Source: Psilocybe azurescens
Lineage: Eukaryota > Basidiomycota > Agaricomycetes > Agaricales > Agrocybaceae
Direction of reading: 5' to 3'
Length of the DNA stretch: 64,000 nucleotides
Assembly (NCBI GenBank): GCA_023853785.1
Contig: JAJIRX010001023.1
Coordinates: 1 to 64,000, forward strand
Positions 31,206 to 45,532 of this stretch are shown here, one piece after another. The notes below the pieces were generated by a model. The model was given only the letters and a program-made list of their open reading frames with translations, was not told where the DNA came from and searched no databases. The number at the start of each line of letters is the position of its first letter. The stretch's first letter is position 1. The translations under genes were made by a program, and so were the position numbers.

Positions 31206-34200
31206 CGGACAGCTCTAGTCAACCCTGGGCCAGGTAGCCTACGTGTAGCAGCGTTTCCTCTACGTTCCTGCTTACTTAGAGAAATTGACCCAACACTATG
31301 TCGAAACTGCGGGGAATGGAAAGAATAATACCCAGATTCGTACTATTCGTGCATGGAGAGATTTAGCATCAACCCGGAAAGATATTTGGACACAATAGCC
31401 TGTTTTAAATCGAACTGCAGTGAATGAGTTAAGTTTTGCACACGCACGTCTGAAAATTCCAAGACTGGACTTCCCTTGTCGGTGATCAGGATGGTAACTC
31501 TCCGGACCTTCACCCCGATAGCGGAAGCGGACAACGTGACCTATTTGCCTGCAGGCAAACGCGTGTACCAGGACATCATATCAGATCATACCTCATCTGT
31601 GGTGAAATCCTAGAGAAATGTTAGCCTCGAGGATCATATCTAGATATTCGACCGGGAATCCTACCTGTAGTACCGGGGGCAAATGACCAGACCTCAAGAG
31701 CTAAACATCATCGGGTGGACGCAACCAGTCATTAGATTCCTGCGAAAAACCCATGGGACGCCAGGTGATACTATCGCAAGCACAAGGAAGAAGAGCCTTG
31801 GATATATATTACCGTTGGGATCGTCGATGCTTCGGGTCGACCAAAAGGTTGATTCGCATCCCAACAGACTCAATTTGGAGTAGTCTCAAGATAATTATAC
31901 CAGAGAACATATCTGTTTGGAACGGTCAGAGCGCTAGGTCAGAGCCTATAACAACTCAAGCGCATACGGAGAAACTGATAAGTCATGGATCGAATAGCTT
32001 CATATTGTGCAAGGTGCATCCATGCCCACGGTGAACAGGATAAATACCTGGGGACCGGGGGTATGGTTTGCGATGAAGTCGTATCTGACGGATCCAGTAC
32101 GTTATCGATGAACAAAATAATTAATACGAGAGGATGCTACAGATTCGCACTCTCTAGCATGCATTAAACAAAGGCTGAATTCAAGACCCAGGTTGACCCT
32201 TTGGGTCATGTTACCAATCCCAATGAACCAAGTCGGCGTCGACTACTTCGACGACGCTACCAAACATGTAGACCGGAGTTATCGGAGCTAAATAATTGGG
32301 CTGCCAGAGTATAGTACTCAAAAGGAATGAATATGCATGAGTATGTAGGTGATTGATGGGTCGGTCGAACTCTGGCAGCTCGCCCTCTAGGGTAGCGGTT
32401 CATAGCGGGTGCAGGTTGTATACATAGGAATTTGAATGTGCTGCAACTTGGGGGAACTTGAACGATCAATTGAAGATTCGCGAATGTAGATATCAATACA
32501 AATCCAGCGGGCACAAGGAATATAACCTCTTGAAAGCTGCAAGCATATCGGCAAATGACCTCATGTCAATGCAGTGCATCAACGCGCTCGAGGGTCAGTG
32601 ATCGTAAGCGTCATAGAAAACAGGATGTACGTGGCTCATTAATGACCATGAAGGAGTCGACGACTGCGCTTCCTACGCCACTCAAATCATGATCGCACTG
32701 GGACCCCCATTATGCATGGCACATCCGCAATAACCGGGATCAGGAACCTAGAGGTCGCCGGAGGAGTGTACACTACGTCGCTCTTCTGGCATAGAATTAA
32801 TGGAAGGCCAAGCAAGTTCAACAGATACGCGGAGTCAAGAGCTGAATCCCAGAGAGATCGTATCCTCATAGCGTCACTGAGGGGTTGTCGGAACGAGATA
32901 TAAATTGTCTGCATAGCTTCAACCGCGGTATTTTAGCCGTTCTTCGTAATCAAAGCGGGATTTTGGCCAAGAACCGTGAAGTAGTAGCCGCAATGGATGC
33001 ACATTGAGCTCACGTACATGACATACAGAGGAAGTGCGTCCCTATATGACGATCGAGAACATCAAGAACGTCACCCACACTCTCGTGAAGAGCATCGAAG
33101 GGGCCGAAAGCCCTGAGAAGAGAGAGAACACAACTGGTATAGCCAGGAGTGTAATATAGCGGTGCTGCCGCGAAGCGCGAAATTCTCGCATCGACACCCC
33201 TCGGTATCAACGGCGAACGTAGCATCTCAGATCCAAGTCACGATCCCCAGCCATTGAGAAATTGGACGCTCCTTAAAGATGGAAGACGACCGCCACTGCC
33301 TGGTGGGATGCCTTTGCGAAGGTCATCACAATGATCACAATGATTACATCGGTCACTCAGCTAGGTAGCATGAAATGCTCGATCAAGAACCTTAATCAAA
33401 GCGATTCAAAGGTCTTGAGTGCGATGTAATACAGTGACCCTCGTGCGTCCTGATGGATGTTCTTTACCAAGAATGATCCAGGAATGCAAATGCGAGCCAT
33501 CGATCCATTGATTTTGTACCCCGAAGATAAACCAGCCAAGGCGCATTGGTCACTGTGACCCACAATAAAAAACGAGGGTATGTTTTGAAGCTTTATCTTC
33601 GGCCTTTCAGAGCTGATTAAAAACTGATCTTCCTCCTTCCTCATATTGCTTTATGGGGTAGACACCTTTCTTGGACCTTCGGAAGCGTTTTCCACGAGGC
33701 AAATGAGTGGCAACGCGCGGATTTCGACAGATGGATTCCTTGAGGTATCGTCTGGTATCGTGTGCTACATTAGTAGCGTTTAGATTCCAGACAAAGTCAG
33801 GTGCCCGGACGTAGACATGAGCTAGGCAGCACTAGGCAGCAGTACTGACAGTGGTCTGACTATCTTATCGTGCTCTAGACCAGTCATTGCAGTAAATTTT
33901 GGTAGTTCATCTAGACGATTCTGGGGATAGATACGTGCTTGGTTAGTAAGGTCAAATGGGCAATTACTCATTCCATGCGTACATAGACATGGGCGCTGAG
34001 CTGGTAATGGATTACGGTTTCAGAAGGCCGAAGAAAGAGGCTTATGATGGTAGTTCGACGTAAGTAAAGCAAGACATACCGAGAACGTGAGCTATATAAG
34101 GAGAGCCGATAACCTGGACGCCGTCCTCGAACAGCTGACTGTAAATTTTTTCTGGTTGAGTACACGCCAATTGGTGGGGACAAAAGGCAGAGGGCAATTC

Positions 34201-34850
34201 CTCTTTGGGGCATGGAATAAAGCCATACGATGCATTAGTCTGACAAAAGTACGTAGACAGACGAACGATTACTCACGACGTTATTCATAGCGTGTGCTGA
34301 CGAAACCGTTGACGCGCCCCCGCTCCTCCATTACGCACTTGTTGACGAACATATTTTACCGTTACCATGCAACGTCAAGCGGGTACGCATCGAGCGCAAG
34401 CGGATGGCGTCCTGTGACCGCATTTATCAAAGCATTTGGGAATGCCGCTGATGCTCAACAACTTCAAGTTCACAAGTCCTTGCTTCTGGTAGACGTATTA
34501 TAAATAGTTAAAGTAAAGTGGAGCAATGGCTTCATCGTGAGTCGGATCCCGCTAGATTGATAGGATTTGCTGTTTCATAAAACCATAGTAAATCCTGCGC
34601 TAGCAAATAGAAGTGAGGTTCACGTACTCTTTTAGCGTCCAGTAAAATGCGAGGTCTACATCGAGGGGTCGTAGAAAAGATTTGAAACCTTGAAGCTCCT
34701 GACAATCGGACAGCTCAGAAAAACTGTGAGCCGATTATATGCTAGTCTGATTAGAGCCTATATAGTGATATCAAAAATTTCCGATAAGCAAATGGCAAAG
34801 TCATAGCTTAACAGCTCTTGATACAAGGTAAGGTGAGATTCAGGTTTGGT
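31206..34850. other. No recognisable gene
   Basis: Only short open frames on both strands, the longest about 80-95 codons, with no domain and no consistent splice pattern. It has the look of decayed sequence. Minus-strand stretches at about 31343-31534 and 33396-33644 have coding-like composition but could not be extended. Confidence 0.5.
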
Positions 34851-34989
34851 TCAAATCTGGTGAAAAGGACGCGTTCTTTGTGTGTATTTGGCAATACCTT
34901 CCGATTGGCGGCATATTCGGCGGCTCATATTAAGCACGGATTTTGTGATTTGTGTAAGCCGGAATCAAATCGCATTTCCTGAGTCCTCG

Positions 34990-36072
34990 AGGAGAAGCGG
35001 GAATTCCGAAGCTCATGTAGATGAGGACTGATAGTCATATATTACTTACCTTGATTTCTGAATGTTCTCCGATGAGCAAGATAACATGATTCTTGACTTT
35101 GACTTCGAAGTGAATGCGTATGCGACGGAGGTGTTTTGGCCCGGGGACCGGATTCAACGCGGTGGGATGGTAATCAGACTTGACTGAAAGCGCTTAGAGC
35201 ACGAGAGATTGGAGGTGAGTCGTGACTTGGCCGAAATCCGAACTTGATAGGCCGGTGTCTCGCGATTCAATTTACGAAAATATCGGGTAGTTTACATAGG
35301 AAATTCGAGGCACATGGGAATCCGTACTTCAAGGGGTTCGTGTGCTGCCAGCGGCAACACTCAGGGATGCTGAGGCGATCATGATCGTGAACATCGCTCT
35401 TTGCGTTCTAATCCATGTTCACACATCTGGCTCTTGGGGTGGCTAGTACATACATAGCGCGCATATTTTCATACAAGAATGCGAGATGCCGTTTAAATTT
35501 GAAGGTCTGAACGTTCCGCTGGCTGTGCCGGTCAGTATTGGTAATGATGTGGTGCATGCTGAGGAAGGGAAGCAAGTGATATGGAATAGTGGAATCCCGA
35601 GTACCCGGTCCGCGGAAAGTTCGAGGTAGGATGATCTCTTCGACTTCCATCCACACGCACGCTAAAAACATAACACAAGGTCTCACAAGGGTCAAATTCC
35701 AGTTAAATGTGGATGAATCATAAATGTAATCATCCCTTGGACAGTGAATGTCGACGGATGTGTAAATGACAAGATGATCCTTCCGGAGAACCTTAAGCCA
35801 TGTAGTACGAAAGAAATCAATGGACACAGGTTCTAACTTCATGAGTGAGATAAGGTAAGACTTATGTTATCTGCGGGTATTAATCTTGTCTTCTGAGGTT
35901 GGAGTAAAAGAAGTCGCTGAATGTGCCTTTGAATTGGTCGTACCAATTCACTTCGGGCTATTCCTGAGCGATTCAATTTTCTGGGGACCAACTGTGCTTT
36001 CGAACACTCGAAGTCCGGAGTGGGACGGGGCGGGTTATAATCATATAGGCGTGCCCAAGCTTCCACGGCCAC
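34990..36072 (-). pseudogene. Possible decayed multi-exon gene, unknown function
   Basis: On the minus strand a 77-codon frame from 36072 (MAVEAWARLYDYNPPRPTPD), a 144-codon frame 35842-35408 (WLKVLRKDHLVIYTSVDIH), and a segment at about 35170-35052 (PKHLRRIRIHFEVKVKNHVI) ending at a GTAAGT donor follow one another. No domain is recognised, and the joins between them are not clean. Confidence 0.25.
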
Positions 36073-36079
36073 GGTAGAT

Positions 36080-38240
36080 ATAATCTGGATTGTCCTTCGT
36101 ATGTAAAGATGTCAATCATCCTTAAGTATACTTGTACCTGGCCTTCGATTCCACCATGAGGTTTATGCTATGATATAAATACGCAGACATGGGAATAGGG
36201 TGTAGGTCATGCCCCGCAGCACACCCACTGGGCATCACAGATACGTTGGTATCGCTTTAAATCGTTATCAAACTCTATTCTGCACGGGGTCAGCATGAGG
36301 TTTATGCTTGCTTTGTGTGTCTACAGAGTCCCATCTACATATGGGTTTAATCGAGTTAGGGCGTATTAGTGCGCCACAGTCGTCTCGCCTGGGAAATGGC
36401 TCTCCTGAATGCTCATCTGGTGGAACTTTTCCTTGAAGTCAACCTCATGTACTTGAGTACACACAGTATAGATGCGGACCGCAATGAACAAGTTAGCATC
36501 TAGTCGGCATATGTGCAGAAACCTATGACAGTGTGAAATGGGATAAACAATGAGTCGAGGACTTCAAGTCCAATGGTAGTCCGGTCGCGTATCGCGGCAA
36601 TTGCACAGCCGGAACGATTTCTAAACGTTACATGAAGTCGCTGCTCACTATCCTGCTATTTCCTCCTCATCTCCTCCCTCATTCATCTCAGTGTCAGCTC
36701 GGTGGAAATGCTTAGGTCTTTGAGTCAGAAGGTCGGACTTTGTCAATAGTCAGTGAAAGCTTACTGAGCTTGCTCGCAAATGCTTGAACTGGCAGACGTC
36801 ATGAACGAGATTACACCGTGCTGTAATCTACGAATATTTCTCATCCGTAGGCCTTATGCAAACCCCTGAGTTATACCACACACTCTGCGTATTAAGCGTA
36901 GATTATCTGCAGAGTTCGCCCTGTCAAAATGCTAGTCTCGGTGTACATGCCAGTTGATCCTCGAATTCTTGAATCTACGAAGCTACGATCTATGAATATT
37001 TGTAGTATAATGCCCTTGGGTATCCATAATAAGATTCATACTAAACGTACCAGACCGTCGACAGTCGTATCCAATGCATATAGCCCAGCCCTGCTTCCGA
37101 CTTGGGAGATTACACTAAAGCGCGGGTGGTCGCTACATATACTCCAACTATTTCATTCGGACGCGTTTAGTAGACTCTTCATGGCGCTACATAGAAAATA
37201 TCAAATAAAATGCGGGTGAAGGTCACAGAAGCTTTCTGTGTGAGGAAGATGTGGATGCGGCGTATGAGAGCATGTGCGAAGCCCATATAACAACTATGGC
37301 AGCGGACTGGGAGATCAAAGACAACAGGGCATAAAGTGGCATTGATCAAAGAGTGCCCAGCACCGGGGTCGCGGGCGCTAAATTAGGTGGTGGTATTGCC
37401 ACTCCTGACTGTTGAGCCACATATAGAAAGGGTGAGGCTTTGTAGCTACTAGTTGGTCTGGTTATAAATGAGCTACTAGCTTGATGTTCAGGGAATGGCA
37501 GACATCTTGAACGACTACTCTGGATTTCATTCGTAAGCATGCGAGTCTCCAAGTTATACTGCGGACCCTGGGTACGTATCGTAATTCATGAGTTCTCTGC
37601 AGAGGTTTCGATGTGCAAGTCGATCCCAAGTCGAATCCAAGACGCCACGGGCTATTTTTAGAACATCACCCTTTGGCACCCATAAACTATCGCACTTGCA
37701 TGTCGTGTAACACAACCCTGAGTTTTTGCGACGGATTCAGAAAGACTGCACCAACGCGCCGGCGGTCGCTATATTTTATTCCATTCGAGGCGTCTGAATT
37801 CTAGTTGGCGGTACATGGGCACAGACAACACAGACAGGCTACAGAGGGTAGAGACGGGTCTTTGACATGCAACATGGATGTTCAATCATTTCTCCCTTCC
37901 TCTTTCCCTTCTGAGGGTGGTAGAGAGAAAACAGGAGACAACTGTCCGCAGTCTCATGTAAGTGTGTGCAGTACTGTATGTGCATATTTGCCGTGATGTT
38001 CATGACGGCGCGTCGGCGCCAGTTGTGGGTAATAAACACATGGGGTTCCATCATGATCACCGTCACCGTCACCGTCACCGCCGCCGTTGCGTCGTCGTCA
38101 CCCGTTTCCATGCAGGGCCGCGGTATTGACCCATGGGCAATGGGCATTGGGCATGACAGAGATTTTTTTTTTTAGTTCGGCTTTGATTTTTTACTAAGCT
38201 GCTTTCATGCATCATATCTTTTTCGGGTTTTATGTAGACA
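36080..38240. other. No recognisable gene; simple repeats
   Basis: Short frames only. ATGAGGTTTATGCT occurs at about 36155 and 36297. A CACCGT microsatellite lies at about 38060-38085. Nothing else stands out. Confidence 0.5.
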
Positions 38241-40596
38241 TTTTTTGATTTGTTTACACACTTGGTTACTCACTTCTGACTCTACCACCACCACCACTAC
38301 CGTCGCTTCAGCACGAGCACCAGTACCAAACAACCCACTGAGCACCAAATTCTGCTCAGGTGGATCGAATTTTGTTTTGGACTAAGAAGCACGTCCGCCA
38401 GTTGCAATTTAGTTGCAATTGCAGGGTTGTTATAATCGGCACTTGGACTGTAACTACCGTACTACGACTCGTATCGGCGGTTGAAACATACGCATAAAGC
38501 TTGGATTCCAACTTCAGCCTTCGATTCAAAACATACGGTTCGTAGCCTAGAACTCCCGCCAGCTTTCAAGTTTTGACTCAATTTCGACTTTCAAAAGATA
38601 TACTAAGGTGCTGAGAACCGACCAATCACAGCGCATACATCCAAGGGAGAAATTTGAGGGTTAGGGTTGAAAAGATACTCCTTACGTTTTCGCCACATCT
38701 TACCCGGCTTTTTTCCTTGGACCACGTTCGCCAATCGCATCACCCACATTTCATTATCATAAGCCTATCCACACCAATACGCGTACGCGCCCTCCACGTT
38801 TTACCCCTATTTTCGCCGCGTATTTCGCGTACTTTGTCGTTGAAGTCTGGAGACCGCGGCTCCGCCTTATTAGGAGTCGGACTCGGAGCGCAACCCTCAA
38901 CCCACAGTCGGCGGTACGCTCGAGCCTCCAGTGAGCACTGGGCGCAGGATATTTCATAAATACTCCGGCGAAGACTTTTTCTCCTCCTTTTCCCACCTTC
39001 CCGCCAATCCCCCGCCCCCGCCCCTCGCGCCATTCCAGTTCGCGTGTAGGACGATTCAGTTTACAACCGAGGACTCGAATCGAAGCCTGCATATCGCCAA
39101 CGTTGATCGCCTGCGAGCGTGCCTCCACGTGCATACAAGAGCTTTCAAGAAGAAGGCGCGCATACAGCATACATACTCATACATACATACATAAGCAACA
39201 CGTACATAACAGCGCATATACACAAATACGCGCAGGCCACGCTTCTACTCGCACACGCACCTTCAGACACACCGTCGCACGCGCATACACGCGCATATAC
39301 TCTCATCCACGTCACGTCTCCCGTGGTCCGGACGCGTTTACTATCAAAGCATTCGCACACTTCGCACCGACGTACCCGTTCAGCTTTACCGTATCATACC
39401 GTTCCGTTCCCAGCCTTCAAGTTCAGGCTCAACCGGGCTCAACCTCGAGGTTCATTAGGAATACATAATCACATCAGCATCGTCATCGTCATCAACCTCA
39501 TCGTAATCCTCGCGACTCACGAGGACAAGGATAGACAAGGGAACTTGGAATCTAGAAAAGCCAGTCATTTCGCCGACGATTCATCCATTCACTGTGAAAC
39601 CAGAAACTTGCCAGAAACCGAAACCAGATCATCGATAGGAAATCTGCGCCATAACGCACCGGACGCCCCTAGCCTCGTGTTTACAGCGTGTTTTCTTTCC
39701 TCGCGCTGCGCCGCGGTTAGACTTTAGAGGAAATTCGAAGCGATCGGTGCCAGTCGCGTTGAAGGGATTGCGCGCGTCAAACATTGCGAGTAAGTAAGCC
39801 ACCCACTTTCTTCCCGCGAGTCCGGCGGTCGAGGGTCGACCCTGGCAACGGCAACGCCGTCCACTAGTGCTTGCTTGCCATTGCTGACAGACACCCCTGC
39901 AGCTGCCACTCGCCACGCCACACCACGCCACACCACGCCGCGTACTGTTCCGCTTAGCCTCCCCGTTTCCGTTCCCGTGGGCATTGGATCCGATAAATCG
40001 TTTAACGTACGTTTTTTATCTGTCTATGTGGGAATCTGAATGACTGATTGGACGTTTATAAACATAGGGGACAACCGGCAAGTTGAGATTATTGGTCCTG
40101 ACTCTTTGGACAGATTGCATACATAATTTTGGGGAGCGTTATTGCATTACACATACATACCAGCTTACTGGAACGGACTGCTGCCGGTGAGTGCTCTACT
40201 TATGTGGTTTTCCTTTCTTTGACCATGATACGATTGCTTGCTAATGGAATGCTGTAATTAACCAGACTCGGACGCTTTTCACTCGCATCAGCATCAAATT
40301 GAAACCCTGGGATTCCATCATTTTGGTGTTGTTTGCTCGTGGGTTCCTTCAAGAATCCTGATTCCAAGATTTTGGGGTGTTTGCAGAGTTGCTGGTCATA
40401 AGACCCGCTTTAGAGGGGACCCTTGGCCTTTCCCCAGACTCCGTCCAATTCGAATCTTCGATCCAAACGTCTCGTATAATTTCGCTCCTTCGAGTATAGA
40501 GGGAGATTGCGATCGCGGTTCGCGTGAAATCTTTATTTCCGTCCTTTCCTTTCTTTGCTTTTTTCTCTTTTTATTTCTATTTGTAAAAATTACATT
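38241..40596 (+). other. Long upstream/leader region of the Ser-rich gene
   Basis: Pyrimidine-rich and CA/TA-rich sequence including an ACATACAT-type run at about 39165-39300. The open frames on both strands are Arg/Ser/His-rich low-complexity products without domains. Likely promoter and 5' untranslated leader, possibly spliced. No transcription start can be fixed. Confidence 0.4.
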
Positions 40597-43500
40597 ATGT
40601 ACGAGGAGGCAGGTACAAGCGATGTGAATTGGGCACCGCTACCGATACCGGTTTCTGCTGCTGTTCGAGGTTCGTCGCTTTTCTTTCTCTCTCTCTCTTT
40701 CGCATTCTTTCCATATTCATTGCGATTGCTTTTGTCCCGCAGCGTTAGCGAGATTGAACTCCATACCGTCACAGACGCCATCATCATCATCAGCGTCATC
40801 ATCGACGCCACCCACACCGACGCCGTCCACGAGCAAGGCATTCGCGAAGCAGCGACATCGGCACACGCACAGTCTCGGCCTGCTCACACCCACAGCATCC
40901 TCCTCCTCCTTGCTCTCGGGATCAGGACCGCCGTCCTCCAGCTCCCTTTCACGAGCACAGTCTTTGTCTTCGTCTTCGACGTCATTGTTTGAGCTCTCGC
41001 CTTCGACATCACATCCACATCCACATTCACATTCGCCGGCACATTGTCGATCGCCATATAACCCACACCCATACCGCGCGCAACACACGCCCCTGCGCAG
41101 CAGCACCCACCCCAGCCCCAGCTCCGGACACAGTCGGAGTAATAGCCAGAGCCAGAGCCATAGACCCTCGACGTCAGCGTCCCCGGCACCCTCGCCACGC
41201 TCCAGCCCCCTGTTCCAGAGGCTACTTCAGCCGTTTATCCGCGCGCCTGCGGTTGCGTCTGTACTCCCAACGACGACTGCTACCGCTACCGCTACAGCTA
41301 CTGGCGACGACTTCTTCGACAACACTAGTAATAGCAATAGCAATAACCACCACCACCACAACGAAAACAATATGGCGGCACTGCACTACTACCAGCCTAC
41401 GCCGCCGCATCTGTACCAGGGCCCTGCACAGCAGGCCCAAGCTCAACAGTCTTCCTCTTCCTCCGGTTCAATACCCCCACATCAACGCCGACAAGCCCCC
41501 GAGCCGTTCAGAGCGCCTGCTGAGGGACGCACTCATGCGGGACGGCCTCGAGCGGAATTCCCCATCGGGGGCTAGTAATGCGACGTCGACCCCGCCGTCG
41601 TCGTCCTCGTCGTCTAGACCAGAACACAAGAGGCGGCACTCGCACGTCCCCACGTCGTCCGCGTCGACCTTAGGGAGCTCGCCGCTGTCGGTCTCTAGAG
41701 CAGAGCCGAGCGGCCTAGATGGAGGAGTGGGAGGAGGAGAGACGCAGAGAGAAGACGCGGGTGCAGAGAGAGAGGAGGCGGGAGCAGTACACGGGCTCGT
41801 TCCTGTTCCGCACTGCGATGAGCAGTACGAGTGCGGGGCGGGTGTCGCTGTCGCCTGAGCCCGACCACGAGCATGAGCATGAGCATGAGGGCGGCTCGGA
41901 TTTGAGTGCGAGTATGAGTATGGGCGGGAGTGGCAGTGGCAGTGGGAGCGGGAGCGGGGGCGAACGGGGAGAGCGAGTGGGACGGGGACGACGGGCGGGC
42001 GATCGTATTATGGCGGCGACGTGGAGGGCAGCAGTGCGCATGCGCATGCGCGGAGCGCGTCGCTCTCGCCGTCGCCTGTGCGGAGGCGTGCGGGGTTCGC
42101 GAGTGCGGCGGAGCAGCAGCAGGCACAGGCGCGCTGGCAGATGCAGCTGCAGCTGCTCGACCAACAACAGCAGCAGCAGCGGTCGTCTGAGCCGAGGTCG
42201 CCGACTCACCTGCCCCAATCTCCCCCGCCCAGTCAAAGTCACCCCGGATGTCGCAATCTCCATACTCCCCTCGTTCCCCCGCATTCGAGGCGCCCGCAGT
42301 CCCAGCCGCCCCGCGATAGTGTTGGGAGCGTGAGAGGCTCGCCGATGCCGATGACGCCGCACGAGCAGGTGCTCCGCGCGCGCTTGGAGCGGGTGCTGGA
42401 GGTCGGCCGGGTCGTGCAGGAGCGCGAGCAGGCACAGGCGCGGGCGCGGTCCCAGTCTGGTGTGCGGGGACAGGAGCGGGCCCATGCGAGCGGAAGCGGA
42501 AGCGGGGATGGGATGTCGAACTCGAACTCGAACTCGAGCATAAGGAGCGGGAGTAGGAGCGGGAGTGGAGATGGTGCTGAGGATGCGGATGCGAGAAGGG
42601 GCAGGAGTGGAGGCAGTGGCAGGGCGAGGGGCGGTAGGGGCTCGGAGAGCAGGGATAATGAAGTGCGGGATGAGCAGGGCGGGTGGCCGTGGAGGGAGAA
42701 AGGGCGCGGGTCTGGTGGCGCGGAGGATGCAATGGTCGAGGAGCAGGTGTTTGGCGATGCAGAGGTATGTGTCTTTTTTTTTCTTTTTTTTGGTTTTGGT
42801 TTTGGATGGATTTCTTCTTTTTTTGTCTCTGGTGGTATCTTCGTAACGGAGAGTCGGCCATTTTGCCACTAATTGGCCGCACCTCAGTTAGTGATTTATG
42901 ACGAAGCATTTTTTCAACCTTCGTCACACTCTGCGGAAATGTCTTAGCACAGACTCCTACACTCCTGTTTGAGAATTGTGTGGGGCAGCTCATTTCTTCA
43001 TTTCTTTTTCTTCCTTTTTTCTTTTTATAAACAGAACCGTTTCAGTTTTATCCACTTGTTTCATTAATTCATGAACTAACGATGGCTTTTCATTCGAAAC
43101 GTTATTATAGATGACAGCCAGTCCAATGTCGCTGTCCATCGCATCCCTTCCAAAACCCACCGCCGGTTCCAGTCAAAATCTGAGTCTCAACCAAGAACCC
43201 TCCCAGCAACAGTACGGTTCCCCCACCCCTACTTTCAGCCCTCGCCGCCCAGAACGTCAACCCACTACGCCTTCTTCCCGTACGCCCATGACGCCATCGC
43301 ATGCACCCGCCACTCCTTCCCGCCCCGGTGCTGGATTTACGCCGGCACACGGCAGGACGCGCTCGAAAACAGGGCCCCCGAATCGTCAGTGCCCAATTCG
43401 CCTAGTCCGAGGCGGAACACGACGCTTATGACGCCGAGTCGGGGTGGGTCTTCTGCATCGAAGATCCCTGTGAGAATGGATAGTCTGAAGCTAAATGGGG

Positions 43501-44279
43501 GCGAAAGCAAAGGCAAAAATGCGCAGCTGGAAAAGGGAAAGCAAAAGCAAAACACAGAGGAAGGGTGCGAGGAAGATGGCGAAGAAGGCGAACTGAGACT
43601 GCTCACTCCGCCGCCTACACCGCCGTTCACGGCGCGCGCGTTCCCGGCCTCGCATGCGCTGTCGTTGGCTGGGCAGATGCCCGCTGTCTCGGTGTTGGGC
43701 GAGTATTGTCCGAGTCCGTACAAGTCGAGCTATTCTGCTGGTGTCCAGCAGCAGCCTCAGACGCCGAGCAAACCATCAGGGTTGGGCAAGGGGCTTACTG
43801 GAGGAGAGGGACCAAGGAGGCCCGCGAATCCGCCTGTATCTGCTCTGGACCTACCGTCTGAATTCGCTGGTGCTGGTGTGAAGGCAGGAAGGTCCTTCCC
43901 AGCATCGTCGTCGTCGGCTTCAAGTATATCAGATGGATCTGAGCCGCACTCTGCTGGCGATGCTGCTGCCTTTGATCCCAGTGGGCTGGACGGCCCGTCC
44001 TTATCTCCCGCCATCAACCGGCTGCAATACCTCCAGAAGACACACCAACAGCTTTCAGAGGCTCTGACCACGAGGATGTCGCCATCGACGAGACCCGCGT
44101 TCAACGCGCGCAAAGCCTCCGAACGGTGTCGTGCCATCGAAGGGTACGTGAGCTTCGCGAGTATAGAGGGTTTGGGGAGCCGCCTGGTGCGGCATTCGGT
44201 GATGACAGCGAGGGGGGGCGCGGGTGCCGGTGCCGGGGGTGCTGGTGGGAGTGGTGCCGGGAACGGAGGGGTGTGTTAG
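40597..44279 (+). CDS. Ser-rich low-complexity conserved protein (frameshifted as sequenced)
   Basis: ATG 40597 starts MYEEAGTSDVNWAPLPIPVS. A short intron (40670-40742, GTTCGT...CAG) joins in frame to ALARLNSIPSQT. Then come Ser, His and Gln tracts, SERLLRDALMRDGLERNS (about 41500), a poly-Gln stretch, and MTPHEQVLRARLERVLEV (about 42350-42405). A 346-bp intron (42765-43110, GTATGT...TAG) leads to a Pro/Ser-rich part with LLTPPPTPPFTARAFPASHA and the C-terminal block CRAIEGYVSFASIEGLGS, stop 44277-44279. Frame changes near 41490, 41720, 42000 and 43376 break it; the last is in GGGCCCCC and one extra base would repair it. I recall similar proteins in mushrooms but no known function. It looks largely disordered, perhaps regulatory. 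Confidence 0.6.
42765..43110 (+). other. Intron of the Ser-rich gene
   Basis: GTATGTGTC donor after ...FGDAE and ATTATAG acceptor before MTASPMSL. It keeps the frame. At 346 bp it is several times longer than the other introns in this window. Confidence 0.7.
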
Positions 44280-45532
44280 GTGCCGCATGGGGCGGATGGA
44301 GGCGGCTGCTGGGTGTTGCTGGCCCCCAGGGTGCAGGCGCAGGCGCAAGAAGGTGTCGTGCTGTGAGATTATCGCTATGCTTTGAATTCGTTCTTTTTCT
44401 TTTTTTTCTCGCTCTGTATTGATGCTTGCTGTATTTGTGACCTTCGGAATATGCTTTCCCTTCTCCCTTCATTCCATTCTCTCTCATTCTGCTGGTCGAC
44501 GATTCTATGCTTACTTTTGTACCCTACTCATACGTACTTTTTACCTTGCTTTCTTAAATGTTTGGGTTGTAGATGCTTTTCCCTGTTTTTTCCTTCATTT
44601 TCCCTCTGGTTTATCAAAAGGTGTACCATACTATGAACGTTTTTCTGTTTGGGATCGTGCTTTATAGTATTGCTATCTAATATTACAACCATTACGTTTA
44701 TGGCATTCTTTTTAATATCGAACCATATAAAGTATTACTCCCAAAAACTCTAAACCAAACGTATTCAACCCTGAGGAGAGCCGCGATCGTTTGTGCGTTG
44801 GGGTAATGATGTAAAATTAACCTAATTTCCTCCACAGTTGCGGGGCATTGAAAGAAGTGCAAAACCCCTAGGAACGTGTTTGTGAAACGTTTTCTACCCG
44901 AAAGAGGCAGTCAGTCGCGCTTATGTGCCCTAAATGGGACGGTTGTATCATACCTGGGCCTGAAAGTTGAACACGCGTTTTGAAAGTTCAAGTCTTGCGA
45001 CGCCGGCATCGCTCGCATTAGAGGTTTTCCTCAACCACCTTTGCAAATATTATGATACTTTAACCTATTTTTCTCTCGTGTTGTCGTGTCTTTCAAATTT
45101 ATCAAGTTCTGTACGTACATGAACTACTGCCAGGCCGAGCCTCGGTTCCAGAAAATCGAACTCTGCCTATGCATGCATGCCCTGCGCCTCATGGGCTCGG
45201 ACGAGCATGATCCTTCGGAGACGGAGTCTCGAGCCCATGGTCAGGATTGCGCAAAGATTTATTTATGAGTTCGATCCGACTGCTAACAGCTGCGAATTTC
45301 TCGGGTGCTATGTATCCTCCTCGTTTCCCCCAAAGTTTTGATGGAAGTAACGTGCCCTGAGTAAATAGGACAGGAAAAGCGGTCTGTGATGGGAGGCTAT
45401 TACTAGTGTAGATGTCAAGGCAGACCACTGGGTCCGTCCGGAAGGATCTTAAATACCATGCATTTCGTGATCATGCATCTGGACTCGGTTTAACGGTGTA
45501 ACATTATTCCATTCACACTGAAATTTTTGTAT
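44280..45532. other. Intergenic; 3' flanks of convergent genes
   Basis: T-rich sequence after the Ser-rich gene (to about 44650), then A/T-rich sequence with no domain-bearing frame up to the stop of the minus-strand gene at 45533. Confidence 0.6.

Noticed and set aside
36740..37810. Apparent weak direct repeat between about 36.8-37.2 and 37.5-37.8 kb
   Set aside because: Shared words such as CTGCAGAG and GAGTTATAC are short and scattered. An alignment would be needed before calling it a repeat.
39103..39727. Plus-strand frames of 121 and 202 codons in the leader of the Ser-rich gene
   Set aside because: The products are His/Thr/Arg-rich translations of CA- and TA-rich sequence, without domains or splice context.
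41695..42993. Minus-strand open frames of 384 and 432 codons
   Set aside because: They are antisense to the Ser-rich gene, are Arg/Pro/Ala-rich, and arise from its high GC content and low-complexity repeats. Splice sites and conserved blocks support the plus strand.
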